Shown here in pieces: positions 34,501-45,239 of a stretch of DNA of 64,000 bases. The stretch's first letter is position 1, and each line of letters starts with the position of its first letter. A program made the translations under genes and the position numbers. Source of the DNA: Warburgia ugandensis. Taxonomy: Eukaryota; Streptophyta; Magnoliopsida; Canellales; Canellaceae. The stretch lies in the NCBI GenBank assembly GCA_035236585.1, contig CP141136.1, positions 25,769,426-25,833,425 of the forward strand. The letters run 5' to 3'. Below the pieces are notes generated by a model, which saw nothing but the letters and a program-made list of their open reading frames with translations, ran no database searches and was not told the origin of the DNA.

Positions 34501-35320
34501 TTGTTAAAACTATCATTTTTTGCTAGATTTTTCAAGGGTTTTTGAACTTACCCTAGGTGCTGATTTTTGCAATTTTCGGTGTCGTTTCTTGCTGGATCTT
34601 CGTGAAACCAAAGGGGTTTCACTCAGAAATGTCTAAGGGACAACATGAACGGTTAGATTTTCAATCCAAAACTGTTCCTTTTACTGTGTTTCCAGAATCC
34701 GACAGTGTTTCTCACCGTCTAGTTTGTCGGAAAATGGAGGAGAAATGGGGAACAGAGAAGGAAATGGAAACAAGGGGAGAAGGGGAGTGGAGGAGAAGAC
34801 TTACCCTTAACCTTCGTTGGTGTGTGAGTCGTCGATGGAGAGGAAATTCGGCGGAAAGATGGAATCACGGGCGAGGTGATTCCGTTCGCCTTAGAAGTAG
34901 GAATGACCTGGTTCCTATGCGGGTGATGCTCGGTCGGAGGAGAGGGAGAACTAGGGAAAAGGGTTGCCGAGAAAATGAAGGGAGAGGGGAGATGGTTGCC
35001 GGCTTTGGCTCCCTCTTCCTTGTGTTGCAGACGCGTGGGAGTAGAGCTCCACGCGGTGAGTTCCACTCCCGCATGTAGAGCTCCTCCCACGTGGCCCCTT
35101 GGCTTACACACATTAGAGGGGGGTGCCATTATCAATCTGGACCCCCTCTACCTCAATGGTAAAATCCCTGGGTCTGTCGCTCCTGATCTCTGTTTAGTGC
35201 ATTCTTGGTGTCGTTGGAAAGCTCTCTCCGAGCACAATCTAATGAATGACTTTGCATCATTGATTTATAATGTTCTTGATTTTTACGTTTTAATCCACTA
35301 TTTAGGGCATGGGTGTGACA
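31588..35320 (-). mobile_element. Long solo LTR, Gypsy Tekay/Del-like, fossil
   Basis: A 3.7-kb stretch begins TGTGACACCC and ends GGGTGTGACA, the inverted TG...CA ends of an LTR. No protease, reverse transcriptase or integrase region lies beside it, so it is a solo LTR or remnant. Comparison with the copy at 52836-56936 suggests it reads right to left. It includes an internal array of short repeats (32936-33490) and a GC-rich block (34250-35100). The flanking 5-mers do not match, so rearrangement since insertion is likely. Family placement rests on the length and ends only. Confidence 0.7.
32936..33490. repeat. Minisatellite-like array within the LTR
   Basis: About nine copies of a CCCTCAGG-TTTACCATCTTGGG block occur at alternating spacings of roughly 55-70 bp, forming a dimeric unit of about 125 bp. 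Weak relatives sit at 55140-55300 in the other LTR (minus sense). Confidence 0.8.
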
Positions 35321-35423
35321 ATACACTACTCTGTCTCTGAATCTGACAGTATCTGGTCCTCAAGCCCCCGTCCAGCTCCACTTTAGTCTGCCTGCTTCCC
35401 TTTCTGACTGTCGCGCTCTGATT

Positions 35424-35455
35424 CTGAGGCATTGCAAAACAAAGCAATGCCTCAG
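35424..35455. repeat. Perfect 12-bp hairpin
   Basis: CTGAGGCATTGC, an 8-base loop, then GCAATGCCTCAG. A near-identical inverted repeat (one arm mismatch) occurs at 56405-56435. Confidence 0.9.
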
Positions 35456-35744
35456 CAAGTCATGCTTGTGTAGGTGATATACATCCAAAGTAAACTCAAT
35501 AAAAACAAATCACATGGCACAAAGCATAAAGATCGTAAGATGGTCAAACATAATATAAAGCCTTAAATTACATGATGAATGACATACCAAGTCCATGAAA
35601 TAAATAAGATATCATCAATCATGATATTAGGACATGCACAATCCAAGAAAATCTAGAAACACATGAATGCATGTCAAAAGTATAGAACATCATACACAGT
35701 CAAGCCCTATGAGTGTCTTAAGTATGCTCATGGCAATGTGGGGT

Positions 35745-35925
35745 CAGCTCTCTGTACCAGCTGCTTTCGCCCTTTCACCCTCACAGGCACTCAGGTACTC
35801 ACGGAAACGACACCTTCCACTTTTGCTTTCACCCTTTCACCCTCGTGGGCACTCAGGCACTCACGAAAAGTAGCGTTACACGCTTGCTTTCACCCTCACG
35901 GGCACTCAGGCACTCACGGGATGAA
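35745..35925. repeat. Short tandem array, CACTCAGGCACTCACG unit
   Basis: Three units of a TTTCACCCTC...GGGCACTCAGGCACTCACG block in the LTR-like fragment. The overlapping frames in several registers are by-products. Confidence 0.8.
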
Positions 35926-36654
35926 GAAATGCATCCTACCACAGGAGCAATAGTCTCAAACATCAAGACAGAGCGATTCCCACATGTTAAAAATATCAAT
36001 AATCAAAGGAATATCACGAAATATATAAGAAACAGTGCATGCAATAACCACTATAATGATAGCACACACATGAGAAACTACATGCTGAAATTAATGTCAT
36101 GTATATAATAAGGCATAAATCATATGCTTCAAAAACTCAAATTACCAAGTCATCATTTGAGAATCATGGAAAAATTGTGAATGAAATCACCTACCTCGGT
36201 GTCGCAATATCCCAAATAACATGTAAACGATATAAAGGTACGTTCCCTGATGAACCTGTCACGGCATAAATCATTATTCATTGTTAGGCCTCTCATTTTC
36301 TCCATGATCCCTACATTTTCTATTACTTTTAGTAAACCATAGTTATCTTTGTGATTGCGTGTCGATCTGACAGTCTGATCATTCTAATCTCATTATCATT
36401 TTATGTTTAACATATACAACCAAAATCTAAAGCCTGATCATCCATTAATTGGCTTAAGCTAAGTCATTGAATAGTACATAGTAGTTTGGCTACTAAAAAG
36501 CTGCTCCAAACTAGATTTTTGTCTTAAATCTAGGTCCGCCTTGTTGAGACGATTACAACGCCTCTTTTGGATTATGATTTGGACCTTTGTAGCTCTTAAA
36601 ATCATGTTTTTTATGCATAAATGGTCAAAACAACCTCAAAAACAAGAAAAAGGA

Positions 36655-37060
36655 TCCGCCGCAGGTGCAGCGCGTGCCGTCCGTACGCGCGTGCTGCTAG
36701 TGTGGCGTGCGTCTAGAACCGGTGCGCGTGGATCGCGTGACTGTAGACGCGCTTTGCGTGTGGGGGGTAAACAGCGCGCGTGGCGCCTTCCTGCCACACC
36801 GCTTGTTGCGTCATGTGGCGCTCCCTCGTCCGTTCCTTTTCCTTTAGCGTGTTGCGCCACACATTTCCTGCGTGGCGCACGTTTGCTGCGCCGCGTGGCC
36901 TGCCAGTCGCACCGCGTGTCACGCCTGGCAGTGACGTGCGTCGACGCGGTGCCACGTGTTGCGCGTCTGTGCATGCGTCCTCTGCTCGGAGTGGGTCGCC
37001 GTTGTCAGGAACGACGACCAGACTGGTTCGCCGTCGCCGGCGACCCCAGGTGCTCAATTT
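36655..37060. other. GC-rich island in an LTR-like fragment
   Basis: CpG-rich (GCGCGTG, GTGCGTCGACGCGG) and open in many frames on both strands with Arg-rich translations. This is the pattern of noncoding GC-rich DNA, not a gene. It probably belongs to the regulatory part of the LTR. Confidence 0.5.
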
Positions 37061-37631
37061 TTTGATATTTTTACACCTATGTCCAGTTTTTCACGTACAT
37101 TTCATTTTCACCCTCCATTTTCACAAATCCCTCCTAAATCTATCGTCTTTTCACGATTTTCATTGCATTTTTGAAAACACCCATCATACTATTTTTGGGG
37201 TTTTTCGACATCTCTAGCCGTCCGATCGCCTTGAGATTTTATGAGCGTGTTCCTAGCATTGTTACGTTCAAGATGAACGGTCCAGATCATGATCTAACAC
37301 AGTTACATTGACTTTTTCCCAGGGCAACAGTAACGCCTAATTTTTTACTGGATGATAAACTTGGAAAGAAATACACAGAAAAGAGTGGGGCGAGCCTACC
37401 TTGGTCCAGCCAGAGCAAGGAAGGTGAGAGCCCGCTGTGTTCGTCTGGTTGCCGGAAATGCTTGTCGCCAAAAAATTGTCGCGGTGGTTTAGTTACGGGA
37501 ATAAAGAGGAGGGGGAGGGAAGTGCATTTGAGGGACTCCCCCCTCTTAATTTTTACCTATATACATCATTTCATTTTATTTTATTTTTCTAAAATCAAAA
37601 TTTCCTAATACTTTCAATAGTAAATGTTACA

Positions 37632-40600
37632 CCTCAAGTTAGGGCGATCCCCATAAGCGACGCGCTGCATCGGATTCCGCGTGCGGTGAAAAATAGGGAA
37701 GGGTTACTAGGGCATTCTCCTAGAAGCGACATGCTACATCGGATCCCGAGTGTAGTAAAAAATGGGCAAGGGCTACTAGAGCATCTCCTTGGAAGGCATG
37801 CGTTGCATTAGAACCTAGGTGCAGTGAAAAGTGGACATGGGTTCATGCCATGAAGGTCGAGAAAGGTGATAGTAAATAGGACATCTCTATAGCATAAGAT
37901 TCGTATCATCACATGGAATATAGGGACATTAACAGGTAAGAGTTTGGAGTTAGTAGACGTGATGAAATGTAAGAGAGTCAACATCGCTTGTATCCAAGAA
38001 ACCAAGTGGAAAGAGGCTAAAGCTAGAGAAATAGATAGGTATAAATTATGGTATGTAGGAAATGATAATAGCAGAAATGACATAGGAATAATAGTGGATA
38101 AGGAATTAAAGGATAAAGTTGTGGATGTTAAAAGAATTAGTGATAGAATTATAATAATAAAACTTGTTTTAGGAGAGCAGATTATAAATATTATAAGTGC
38201 ATACGCACCACAAGTAGGGTTACAAGATATAATCAAAAGACAGTATTGGGAAGATATGGAAGGAGTCATACAAGAAATTTCTAACATTGAGGGGATATTT
38301 ATAGGAGTAGACTTAAATGGCCATGTAGGAAAAGAAAAGGAAGAATATGATATAATACACGGAGGGTATGATATAGGTGAACGAAATGAGATGGGGGAGA
38401 ATATCCTCGATTTTGCTTTGTCATATAACCTGGCCATTACAAATACACTTTTTAAGAAGAGGGATGAATACTTAATAACGTTTAAAAGTGGACTTCATAA
38501 AAGTCAAATAGACTTTTTTCTACTTAGGAATAATGAACAATCTATGTGTAAGGATTGTCAGGTGATACAAAGTGAGAGTTTAACCTCACAATATAGGTTA
38601 ATGGCTATGGATATCCATATCAAAAGATGGAAGAAAGGAAATGAACTTAATAGGTATCCAAAAATTAAATGGTGAAACTTAAAAGGAGAGAAAATAATCT
38701 CATTCACAAATAAGTTGATAGTAGAAGGAAATTGGAACTATGAAACAAAAGTAAATACCATGTGGATTAATATTGTTGAGTCCATTAAGAAAGTGACAAA
38801 AGATGTCTTGGGAGTATATAAAGGTAAAAGGCAATTAGTAAAGAAAAGATGGCGGTGGAGCGAAACAGTATAAAATGTTATTAAAGAAAAACATATGTGT
38901 TTTAAAACATGATAGAAGACTAGAAATAATGAAAATTATGAACAATATAAAAATGCTAAAAAGGTTGCTAGAGAATAGTAAGTGAGGCTAAACTTAAAAC
39001 ATATGATGAGCTCTATAATAGACTAGGAATAAGAGAAGGTGAGAAAGATGTATTTAACCTACAAAAATAAGAGAATAGAAGGGTAAAGACTTAGATAATG
39101 TTCGGTGCATTAGAAGAGATAATCAAAGGGTATTAGTTAAAGATGATGAGATCAAACAAAGGTGGGGAACATACTTTTAAAAATTGTTAAATGGCAATGG
39201 CTCTGAGAATATAGGGATTGAAAATACTATAAATCTAAATAACATTAGATATTATAGATATGAACGTAGGATTAGAATACCTGAAGTGAAAGAGGCATCG
39301 AAAAAGATGAAATCAGGAAAGGCCATGGGGCCTGAAGGTATACCAATAGAGGTTTGGAAGCATATGGGAGATATTGAGATAGTTTGGTTGACCAAGTTGT
39401 TTAACAAAATTATAAAATCAAAGAAAATGCCTGATGAGTGGAGGAAAAGATCTATTATACCAATTTATAAGAATAAAAGAGACATATAGAGTTACACTAA
39501 TTATTGATGGATCAAACTTATGAGCCACACTATGAAACTTTTTGAAAAAGAGTAATTGAAAAGAGGCTACGACATAAAACAAGTGTATCAGAGAATCATT
39601 TTGGTTTCATGTCTGGGAGGTCTACCATGAAAGCTATTTTCTTACTAAGACAATTAGTAGATAAATATAGGAAGAGGAGGAAAGACCTTCACATAGTCTT
39701 TATCGACTTAGAGAAAGCTTATAATAGAGTCCCTAAAGAGTTAATATGGAGGCGATAAAGGGGTTTCGCATGGGTATGGAGACATAATTAAATATATGTA
39801 TGAGGGCGTGATAACAAATGTTAAGACCACTAGTGGCGAGACTAGTGATTTTTCTGTCACTGTAGGATTGCATCAAGGATCAGCATTGAGCCCATACCTT
39901 TTTACATTGGTTATGGATGAGTTAATAAAACATCTACACGATGAGATTCCCTAGTACATGCTATTTGTAGATGATATAGTCTAACTTGATGAGACAAGGG
40001 AGGGTGTAAACATAAAGCTAAAGTTATGGAGAGAAGCATTATAATCTAAAGAATTTAATATTAGCTGATCTAAGATAGAATATATGGAATGTAATTTTAG
40101 CAAGGAGAGGAGTAGGAGTGGAATACCAGTCAAGATTGATAACCAAGAAGTCCCTGTAAAAGACCACTTTTGGTAATTAGGATCAATGATTTATGAGAGT
40201 GGAGAGATTGAGAGATTGAGAGGGAGGTTACCTAGAGAATCCAAGCAGGTTGAAACAAATGGAGATGTGCATTTAGAGTTTTGTATGATCGGCGGGTGTC
40301 ACTCAAACTAAAAGGAAATTTTTTATAGGATAACCATGAGGCCGACCGGGCTCTATAGATCAGAGTGTTGGGCAGTTAAGGAACATCGTGCTCATAGGAT
40401 GAGTGTCGCATAAATGAGGATGTTGAGATGGATGAGTAGTAAGACAAGAAAGAATAAAATTAGAAATAAAAATAAAAATATTAGAAGAAATTTAGGGGTA
40501 GCACTAATAGGTAACAAGACAATGGAGATTAGACTTAGATGGTTTGGACATGTTCAAAGGAGATCAACAACGGCACCAATTAGAAGGAGTGAGGCAATAC

Positions 40601-40778
40601 AAGTAGAAAGTTCTAAAAGGGGAAGGGGAAGGCCCAAAAGAACGTGGATAGAGGTGGTGAGGAAAGATTTAAAAACTTTGGGACTAAATGAAGCCATGAT
40701 ACTTAATAGAGAGGAATGGAGGAATAAGATTCATATGGCCTACCCCTAATTGAGATAAGGTCTTGATGATGATGATGA
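37632..40778 (+). mobile_element. RTE-type LINE, near full length (copy C)
   Basis: It starts with the same CCTCAAG-TAGGGCG 5' UTR and three 68-bp modules as copy A. The endonuclease is still open from 37944 to 38675 (243 aa): NIACIQETKWKEAKARE, IINIISAYAPQVGLQDII, FIGVDLNGHVGKEKEEYD, DFALSYNLAITNTLF, SLTSQYRLMAMDI. The reverse transcriptase is broken by many frameshifts and stops. Readable pieces are KSKKMPDEWRKRSIIPIYKN (39415-39480) and a degraded motif C region near 39960; the C-terminal RLRWFGHVQRRS region (40414-40749) is open. The end is a short (GAT)n tail. No exact target duplication is visible. It is older or less constrained than copy B. Confidence 0.92.
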
Positions 40779-40782
40779 CCTT

Positions 40783-41800
40783 CAAACAATAATGGTGGAT
40801 CCACGGATAGGCTTTCAAATTTGTTTCTTTTTTTCTTTCTTTTTTTTTTATTCAAGAGAAATTACAAAGAAGTGGAGCCACATTCTCTAATTCATGGTGA
40901 AATTTGTTTTGGATCTTAGCCATTTGAAATGGCTTAGATAGGCTAAAGATTAAATTCTAGACCCATTAGATGCTTTTCAGCTTATGTTTCTTAAGGTAAA
41001 AATCATAACTATTTCATTTTATTTCATTTTCCAAAACCCCAATGCAATTGGTTAGGCTCGTCGAAATGCATTAATTTCTCTCCTGGACTACCTAATTTTT
41101 GTCCAACAAATGTGATGAACGTCTCAAATCTTTCAAAAATCACTGTTACACGGTCAATCTTCCAAGAATTTGAGTTGTTCATCACGTTTGGTGTATCCAA
41201 ATTAGGTAACCTGGGAGAAATCAATGCATTTGGATAATGCTCACTGATTATTTTGGGCCTTTAAAAAATAAAATAAAATAAAATTAGAAGGTTATGATTA
41301 AAGAAATATAGGCTCAAAGCATCTAATAGTATGAAACTTGATCTTTAGCGTATCTAAACCATTCCAGATAGCTAAGATTTAAAAAAAATTATCACAATGA
41401 ATTAAAGAATTTAGCCCTACTTCTTTGTCATTTTTCTTTAAAAAGAAAAAGAAAAAGAAAAAAGGTACATTAAAAGCCTATTCGTGAGACTACCACTAAC
41501 TGGAGTTGGAATGCATATACAAATACTCAAAAGCATTCAAAAAGGGTGTCCGTACCAATTTTAGCATTGTTTGAAGGAGTGCATGTATCAATTTCTAGCA
41601 CTGTTATTTTAACATCTAAGGGCAGTTTCAGTAAATTGTATTAAGAAACTACTTTACCATTCAAAAATTCATGCGAACCTCTTCCCCCTAATTATCTCAA
41701 ATTTGAGGCTTATCTTCACAAATATTAAAAAAATAGGCCTTTTTTTTACAATTAGGTAAAGATAGAGACCTCTTTTTATAAATACCTTTACATACTTTTA
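40783..41800. mobile_element. Foldback element, left arm truncated
   Basis: Collinear with 24513-25480 of the complete copy. The centre TGATGAACGTCTCAAATC mirrors GAGTTGTTCATCACG. The right arm ends near AGAGACCTCTTTTTATAAATACC. The outer left arm is missing; LINE C's tail abuts the break. Confidence 0.72.
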
Positions 41801-42085
41801 TTTGTGATTTTTAGGGTTCAGGGGCCTCTTTCATGATCCATGTATTACATGGCCCATTGCCATTGCAATAATATGTAATAATGTGATGGAAAATGATATT
41901 ACCGTCCCCTAAATTTAACATATGACCGCCTTTTCAGTGGGTTCCTAGAAATTTACAGGTTGTAAACTTGTAGTCTCGCTGAAAATAAAAGTTAAAATAG
42001 CATGTGAATTTCCAAAAACCCATCGAAGGGGCGAGAGTATGTTAAAATTAGAGGCGGAGATATCATTTTCTATTGACATAAAGAT
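41801..42085. other. Intergenic, nothing recognised
   Basis: No supported feature. Confidence 0.5.
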
Positions 42086-42261
42086 ATTATCAAAGTAAAA
42101 GGGCAGCCTCGGTGCATGAAGTTTCTGCCTATGCGGTCTGGAGAAGGGGCAGACCCCAATGGCCTATAGTAGGCAGCCTTACCTTGTATTTTTACAAAAA
42201 GCTGTTTCCACGCCTTAAACCCATGACCTCAAGGTCACACGATAACAATTATCAAAGTAAA
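42086..42261 (-). mobile_element. Au SINE, slightly 5'-truncated, 14-bp target duplication
   Basis: The body is 42100-42247 on the minus strand, flanked by ATTATCAAAGTAAA at 42086-42099 and 42248-42261. The A-box head of about 25 bp is missing. Confidence 0.95.
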
Positions 42262-42482
42262 TAATGAAAACTATAAGCATGTTAAAAGACAAGTAGGGGC
42301 ACGTAAAACAATTGTGTTTCTCCCACCTATTATGCCTTTTATAGTTAAATATACATCCATCATCTAAATTTCCTATAAAGCATTCTTATTTCATTATGTT
42401 ACAGGCTATTATGTGTCTTCTATGGTTAGATCATACATATTTCATTGAAAATAATGGAAAAATCATGTTCTTTTTACCATGA

Positions 42483-42690
42483 TTTACATGTATAAATGTT
42501 TATACATATGGTAAAAGTTATCGTCATGTGACCTTGAGGTCACGGGTTTAAGGCGTGAAAATAGCCTCTTGGAAAAAATGCAAGATAAGACTGCCTACCA
42601 TAGGCCTTTGTTGTCCGTCCCTTCCCCGAACCCTATGCGGGAGCTTTGTGCACCGGAGCTGCCCTTTTTACATGTATAAATGTTTATACA
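42483..42690 (+). mobile_element. Au SINE with a target duplication of about 21-24 bp
   Basis: The body is 42507-42666 and starts at GGTAAAAGTTATCG; the A-box start is missing. It is flanked by copies of TTACATGTATAAATGTTTAT and following bases (42483-42506 and 42667-42690). This is unusually long for the family, and the duplicated site is itself nearly palindromic. Confidence 0.95.
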
Positions 42691-43097
42691 AGTTTCTAAT
42701 TTTCATCTTGAAATTTAATGAAGTTGGACAAAAATAATCAACTTCATTGGATTGCTTTGCTTTGAAAGCAAAGAACTTGGTTCCCTACCATTCTTCGTTT
42801 TTTCGCAGAGAGGCTGAGGTGTTGGAGCCAACCGAAGTAAGGTAACAAGAAACTAGAGATCAGACAAAGTAAAGGGTTTAATCAGCCAAATAGAAGAGTT
42901 GATAGTGAGCAATACCTAACAATCTCAGAATGACTAGATTACAGAACCAGACGGACCCTTTGGCCATTTGGGAGGATTAATTTATTCTTTGGATGTATGG
43001 TCAGAAAATGAAGAGCAACTGACCTGTTTATATACTTCTTGCTGGTTTCTTTCTTGAATTGTTTATATTAAATAAAGAAATATTGCTTAAATACGAA

Positions 43098-43246
43098 GGG
43101 GAGCTTTGGCGCAATGGTAAAAGTTGTCGTCATGTGACCTTGAGGTCATGGGTTTAAGGCTGCCTACTATAGGCCCTTGTAGTCTGCCCCTTTCTTAGAC
43201 CCTACATAGGCAGGAGCTTCGTGCACTGTGGCTGGCCATTTTTTTG
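43098..43246 (+). mobile_element. Au SINE with internal deletion
   Basis: The head GAGCTTTGGCGCAATGGTAA and the B box GGGTTTAAGGC join straight to TGCCTACTATAGGCCC. About 35 bp between two AAGGC(TGCC) blocks are missing, consistent with a microhomology deletion. Flanks TTGCTTAAATA and TTGCTTTAATA are a possible target duplication. Confidence 0.88.
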
Positions 43247-43271
43247 CTTTAATATTTAGCATAGTAAAGGT

Positions 43272-43444
43272 AAGCCTTAGCAAAACGGTAAAACTTGTCA
43301 TCATGTGACCTTGAGGTCACGGGTTCAAGACATGGAAACAACCTTTTACAAAATACAAGTTAATACTGTTTAATATAGGCCCTTGTGGCCTGCCCCTTTC
43401 CCTAATTCTGCATAGGTGGGAGCTTCGTGCACCACCGGGACTGC
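43272..43444 (+). mobile_element. Au SINE, near full length, diverged
   Basis: The head AGCCTTAGCAAAACGGTA, the B box CACGGGTTCAAGACATGG and the 3' end GTGGGAGCTTCGTGCACC are present. No clear target duplication. Confidence 0.88.
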
Positions 43445-44195
43445 ATAGGTGGCTTTATAATTTGGGAACTTGCGTATTCAAGGGAATTCTATGCAAACTG
43501 AATATACATTATAACTTAAGTTCTAAGTTATCTTAGAATTAGCTAGTTCCCAACCATGCCACATTATAGACATGCGAGTAAATGTCTAGCACAGTTCGGT
43601 GTAGACAACTCTGCATCTCTCCTGAATACGTTTGGTTGTAGGTTTGAGTCATCAGTTTTTTCTTACGCAAGTAAATGTCTATAATAGTTCGATACAGAGA
43701 ACTAGACATTTCTTCTAAAATACACTTGGTTAGAGGTCTGAGTTAAGTGTAATTCTTCGCTTGTATTTTAAAGAAAAAAGGAAAAAGAATTCCGTATAAA
43801 CATGTTTCACTTGGACATTCACAAAATTATTCAAGGTCTGGATATATGCCATCACCTCACGCAAGTTAATTCTAATATATACCCTATTATTCAAGATTAG
43901 TCAATCTGCCAAACCCCAAATTAGACGGTTATCATTGTTAGGAACTGAGTACATAACATTCAACATCAATCCACGTGATGAACGTTTCAGATCATGCTAA
44001 AGCCAAGTAAGTGGTCCCATTAACAACATCCCATGGAACTCCTGGATTAGTTCATCCACATCCACATACATGCTCGTTTGTTCATGCACTATGGTGGTAA
44101 TTTCTTTAACCAGATCCCTAATCTTTGGATTTACACATGTTAACAATGATTTAATATATCCAAAGAAAACAAACCCCAAATCCAATCTCGTCCGT
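43445..44195. other. Intergenic and 3' flank of the 44-kb gene
   Basis: No recognised gene. Two related blocks (GTAAATGTCTAGCACAGTTCGG near 43580 and GTAAATGTCTATAATAGTTCGA near 43670) form a diverged direct repeat of about 95 bp. A minus-strand frame at 43997-44206 lies in the probable 3' UTR of the gene next to it. Confidence 0.45.
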
Positions 44196-44312
44196 TGATT
44201 ACTCATCTAAAAAATAGACAAAAACCAAAACATCGCCCTGTTCCTCTGACGTTGCCCTTCCCTTTTAAGTCACTCCAAAACCCACCGGAATCTGACCCAC
44301 TGGCCAAAAATC

Positions 44313-45080
44313 CTACTTTCCGACAATGGAAAGATCAATTTCGATCAAATTTTCCTCCTCCACCGGAATCTGACCCACTGCCAAATCCTTTCCTTTTCCT
44401 CCCAACGGAATCTCAATCAAACCGTCATTTTCATCCTCCCACCGGAAACAAAAATTCTCCGGCAAATCCCAACCCTCTATTTCCGGAAAATCTACACCGT
44501 CCGAAGAGCTACCAGAACTAGAATCCGGGTAATAAAGAGAAAAAGCCGCCAAATTGTCCGACCTCGCTTGCCGACGTTCTCTTTCAGGAGAATTTCCTGG
44601 CGAATCTTCGTCTTCCTCTTCTCCCTCATACTCTTCGTAGATTACTTCCAGCGGACCCCGCCGATTCCATTCAACGAAAATCTCAGAAAAATGCTGCTCC
44701 CGATCAAAACCCAGCTCGAATTTGTGCTCAATTTCAGTTTCAGACTCGACCCATTTCGGATCTTCGCGCTTCGAACAGGTTTCTTGAATTTCTTCAAGGA
44801 AAATCTCTCTGTTTTCTTGTTGGGCTGCTCCAAAACGAAGAAGAATGGCTAAGAGGACCAGAGTTGAGATTAGAACGGGTGAAAAAAGCAGACCCAGAAA
44901 GAGATGAGGGAGGTAGAGAAGGATCAAACTGTAGAGAGTAATGAAGATAGAGAACAGAGGATTGTTACTGAGAGAAGTTAGTGAGAGAAGTATCGTGGAG
45001 AGAAATCCAATGGTTTGGAGTAAAACTTTCTTTAAGATTGAACTCATCTCTCCCCATTCGATACAAACTCCTCCTTCCAT
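44313..45080 (-). CDS. Single-exon membrane-anchored acidic protein, 255 aa
   Basis: An uninterrupted frame runs from a true ATG at 45080 (MEGGVCIEWGE) to the TAG stop at 44313. Residues 14-90 are strongly hydrophobic with two or three membrane-spanning segments (TIGFLSTILLSLTSL, IFITLYSLILLYLPHLFLG, VLISTLVLLAILLRFG). The rest is hydrophilic and acidic: VIYEEYEGEEEDEDSPG, a Ser-rich patch SSSGSSSDGVDFPE and a final EEENLIEIDL. No catalytic motif is seen. I recognise the general type of plant membrane protein of unknown function, but no named family. A TATA-like box lies about 140 bp upstream (45215-45223). The frame length, codon pattern and leader support a real gene; the plus-strand frame opposite (44195-44521) is a shadow. 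Confidence 0.85.
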   Translation of the reverse strand: MEGGVCIEWGEMSSILKKVLLQTIGFLSTILLSLTSLSNNPLFSIFITLYSLILLYLPHLFLGLLFSPVLISTLVLLAILLRFGAAQQENREIFLEEIQETCSKREDPKWVESETEIEHKFELGFDREQHFSEIFVEWNRRGPLEVIYEEYEGEEEDEDSPGNSPERERRQARSDNLAAFSLYYPDSSSGSSSDGVDFPEIEGWDLPENFCFRWEDENDGLIEIPLGGKGKDLAVGQIPVEEENLIEIDLSIVGK

Positions 45081-45213
45081 CGTAGCAGATAAGAACGAAA
45101 ATCAATGCATTCGGACAAAGTTGCAGAGAAGGAGAGGAAATGGAGAATGATTGAGAGAAGAGAAGGTTTCTGAAGTTGGTTTACTGGTTGGGTGCAACGG
45201 TTTGAAGGATGGA

Positions 45214-45226
45214 ACAATATAAGAGG
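45214..45226 (-). promoter_or_regulatory. Candidate TATA box for the 255-aa gene
   Basis: On the minus strand CCTCTTATATTG sits about 140 bp before the ATG, followed by a CT-rich leader (TTCTCTTCTCTCAATC). Confidence 0.5.
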
Positions 45227-45239
45227 GGAAAGGAGGAGG

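Larger units (their letters stand above)
35321..37631 (-). mobile_element. LTR-like fragment related to the long LTRs, fossil
   Basis: Bases 35424-35482 match the reverse complement of 56385-56437 in the solo LTR at 52836, including a hairpin and a CTACACAAGCATG-like block. The stretch also holds a CACTCAGGCACTCACG array (35760-35920) and a GC-rich block (36650-37060). No clear outer ends were found; the neighbours at 31588-35320 and LINE C adjoin it on both sides. It has no coding domains. Confidence 0.5.

Noticed and set aside
34557-35340. Frames of 80-170 aa on both strands
   Set aside because: They lie in a GC-rich part of the long LTR, overlap in several registers and show no domain.
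36541-37217. Several long overlapping frames on both strands
   Set aside because: GC-rich, CpG-rich LTR DNA opens many frames at once. The translations are Arg-rich and unrelated to any family I know.
37600-40800. Target duplication around LINE C
   Set aside because: The best flanking match (TTCAATAGTAAATG and TTCAAACAATAATG) has too many mismatches to trust.
44195-44852. Plus-strand frames opposite the 255-aa gene
   Set aside because: They are shadows; the minus-strand frame has a true ATG, longer length and a membrane/acidic domain layout.
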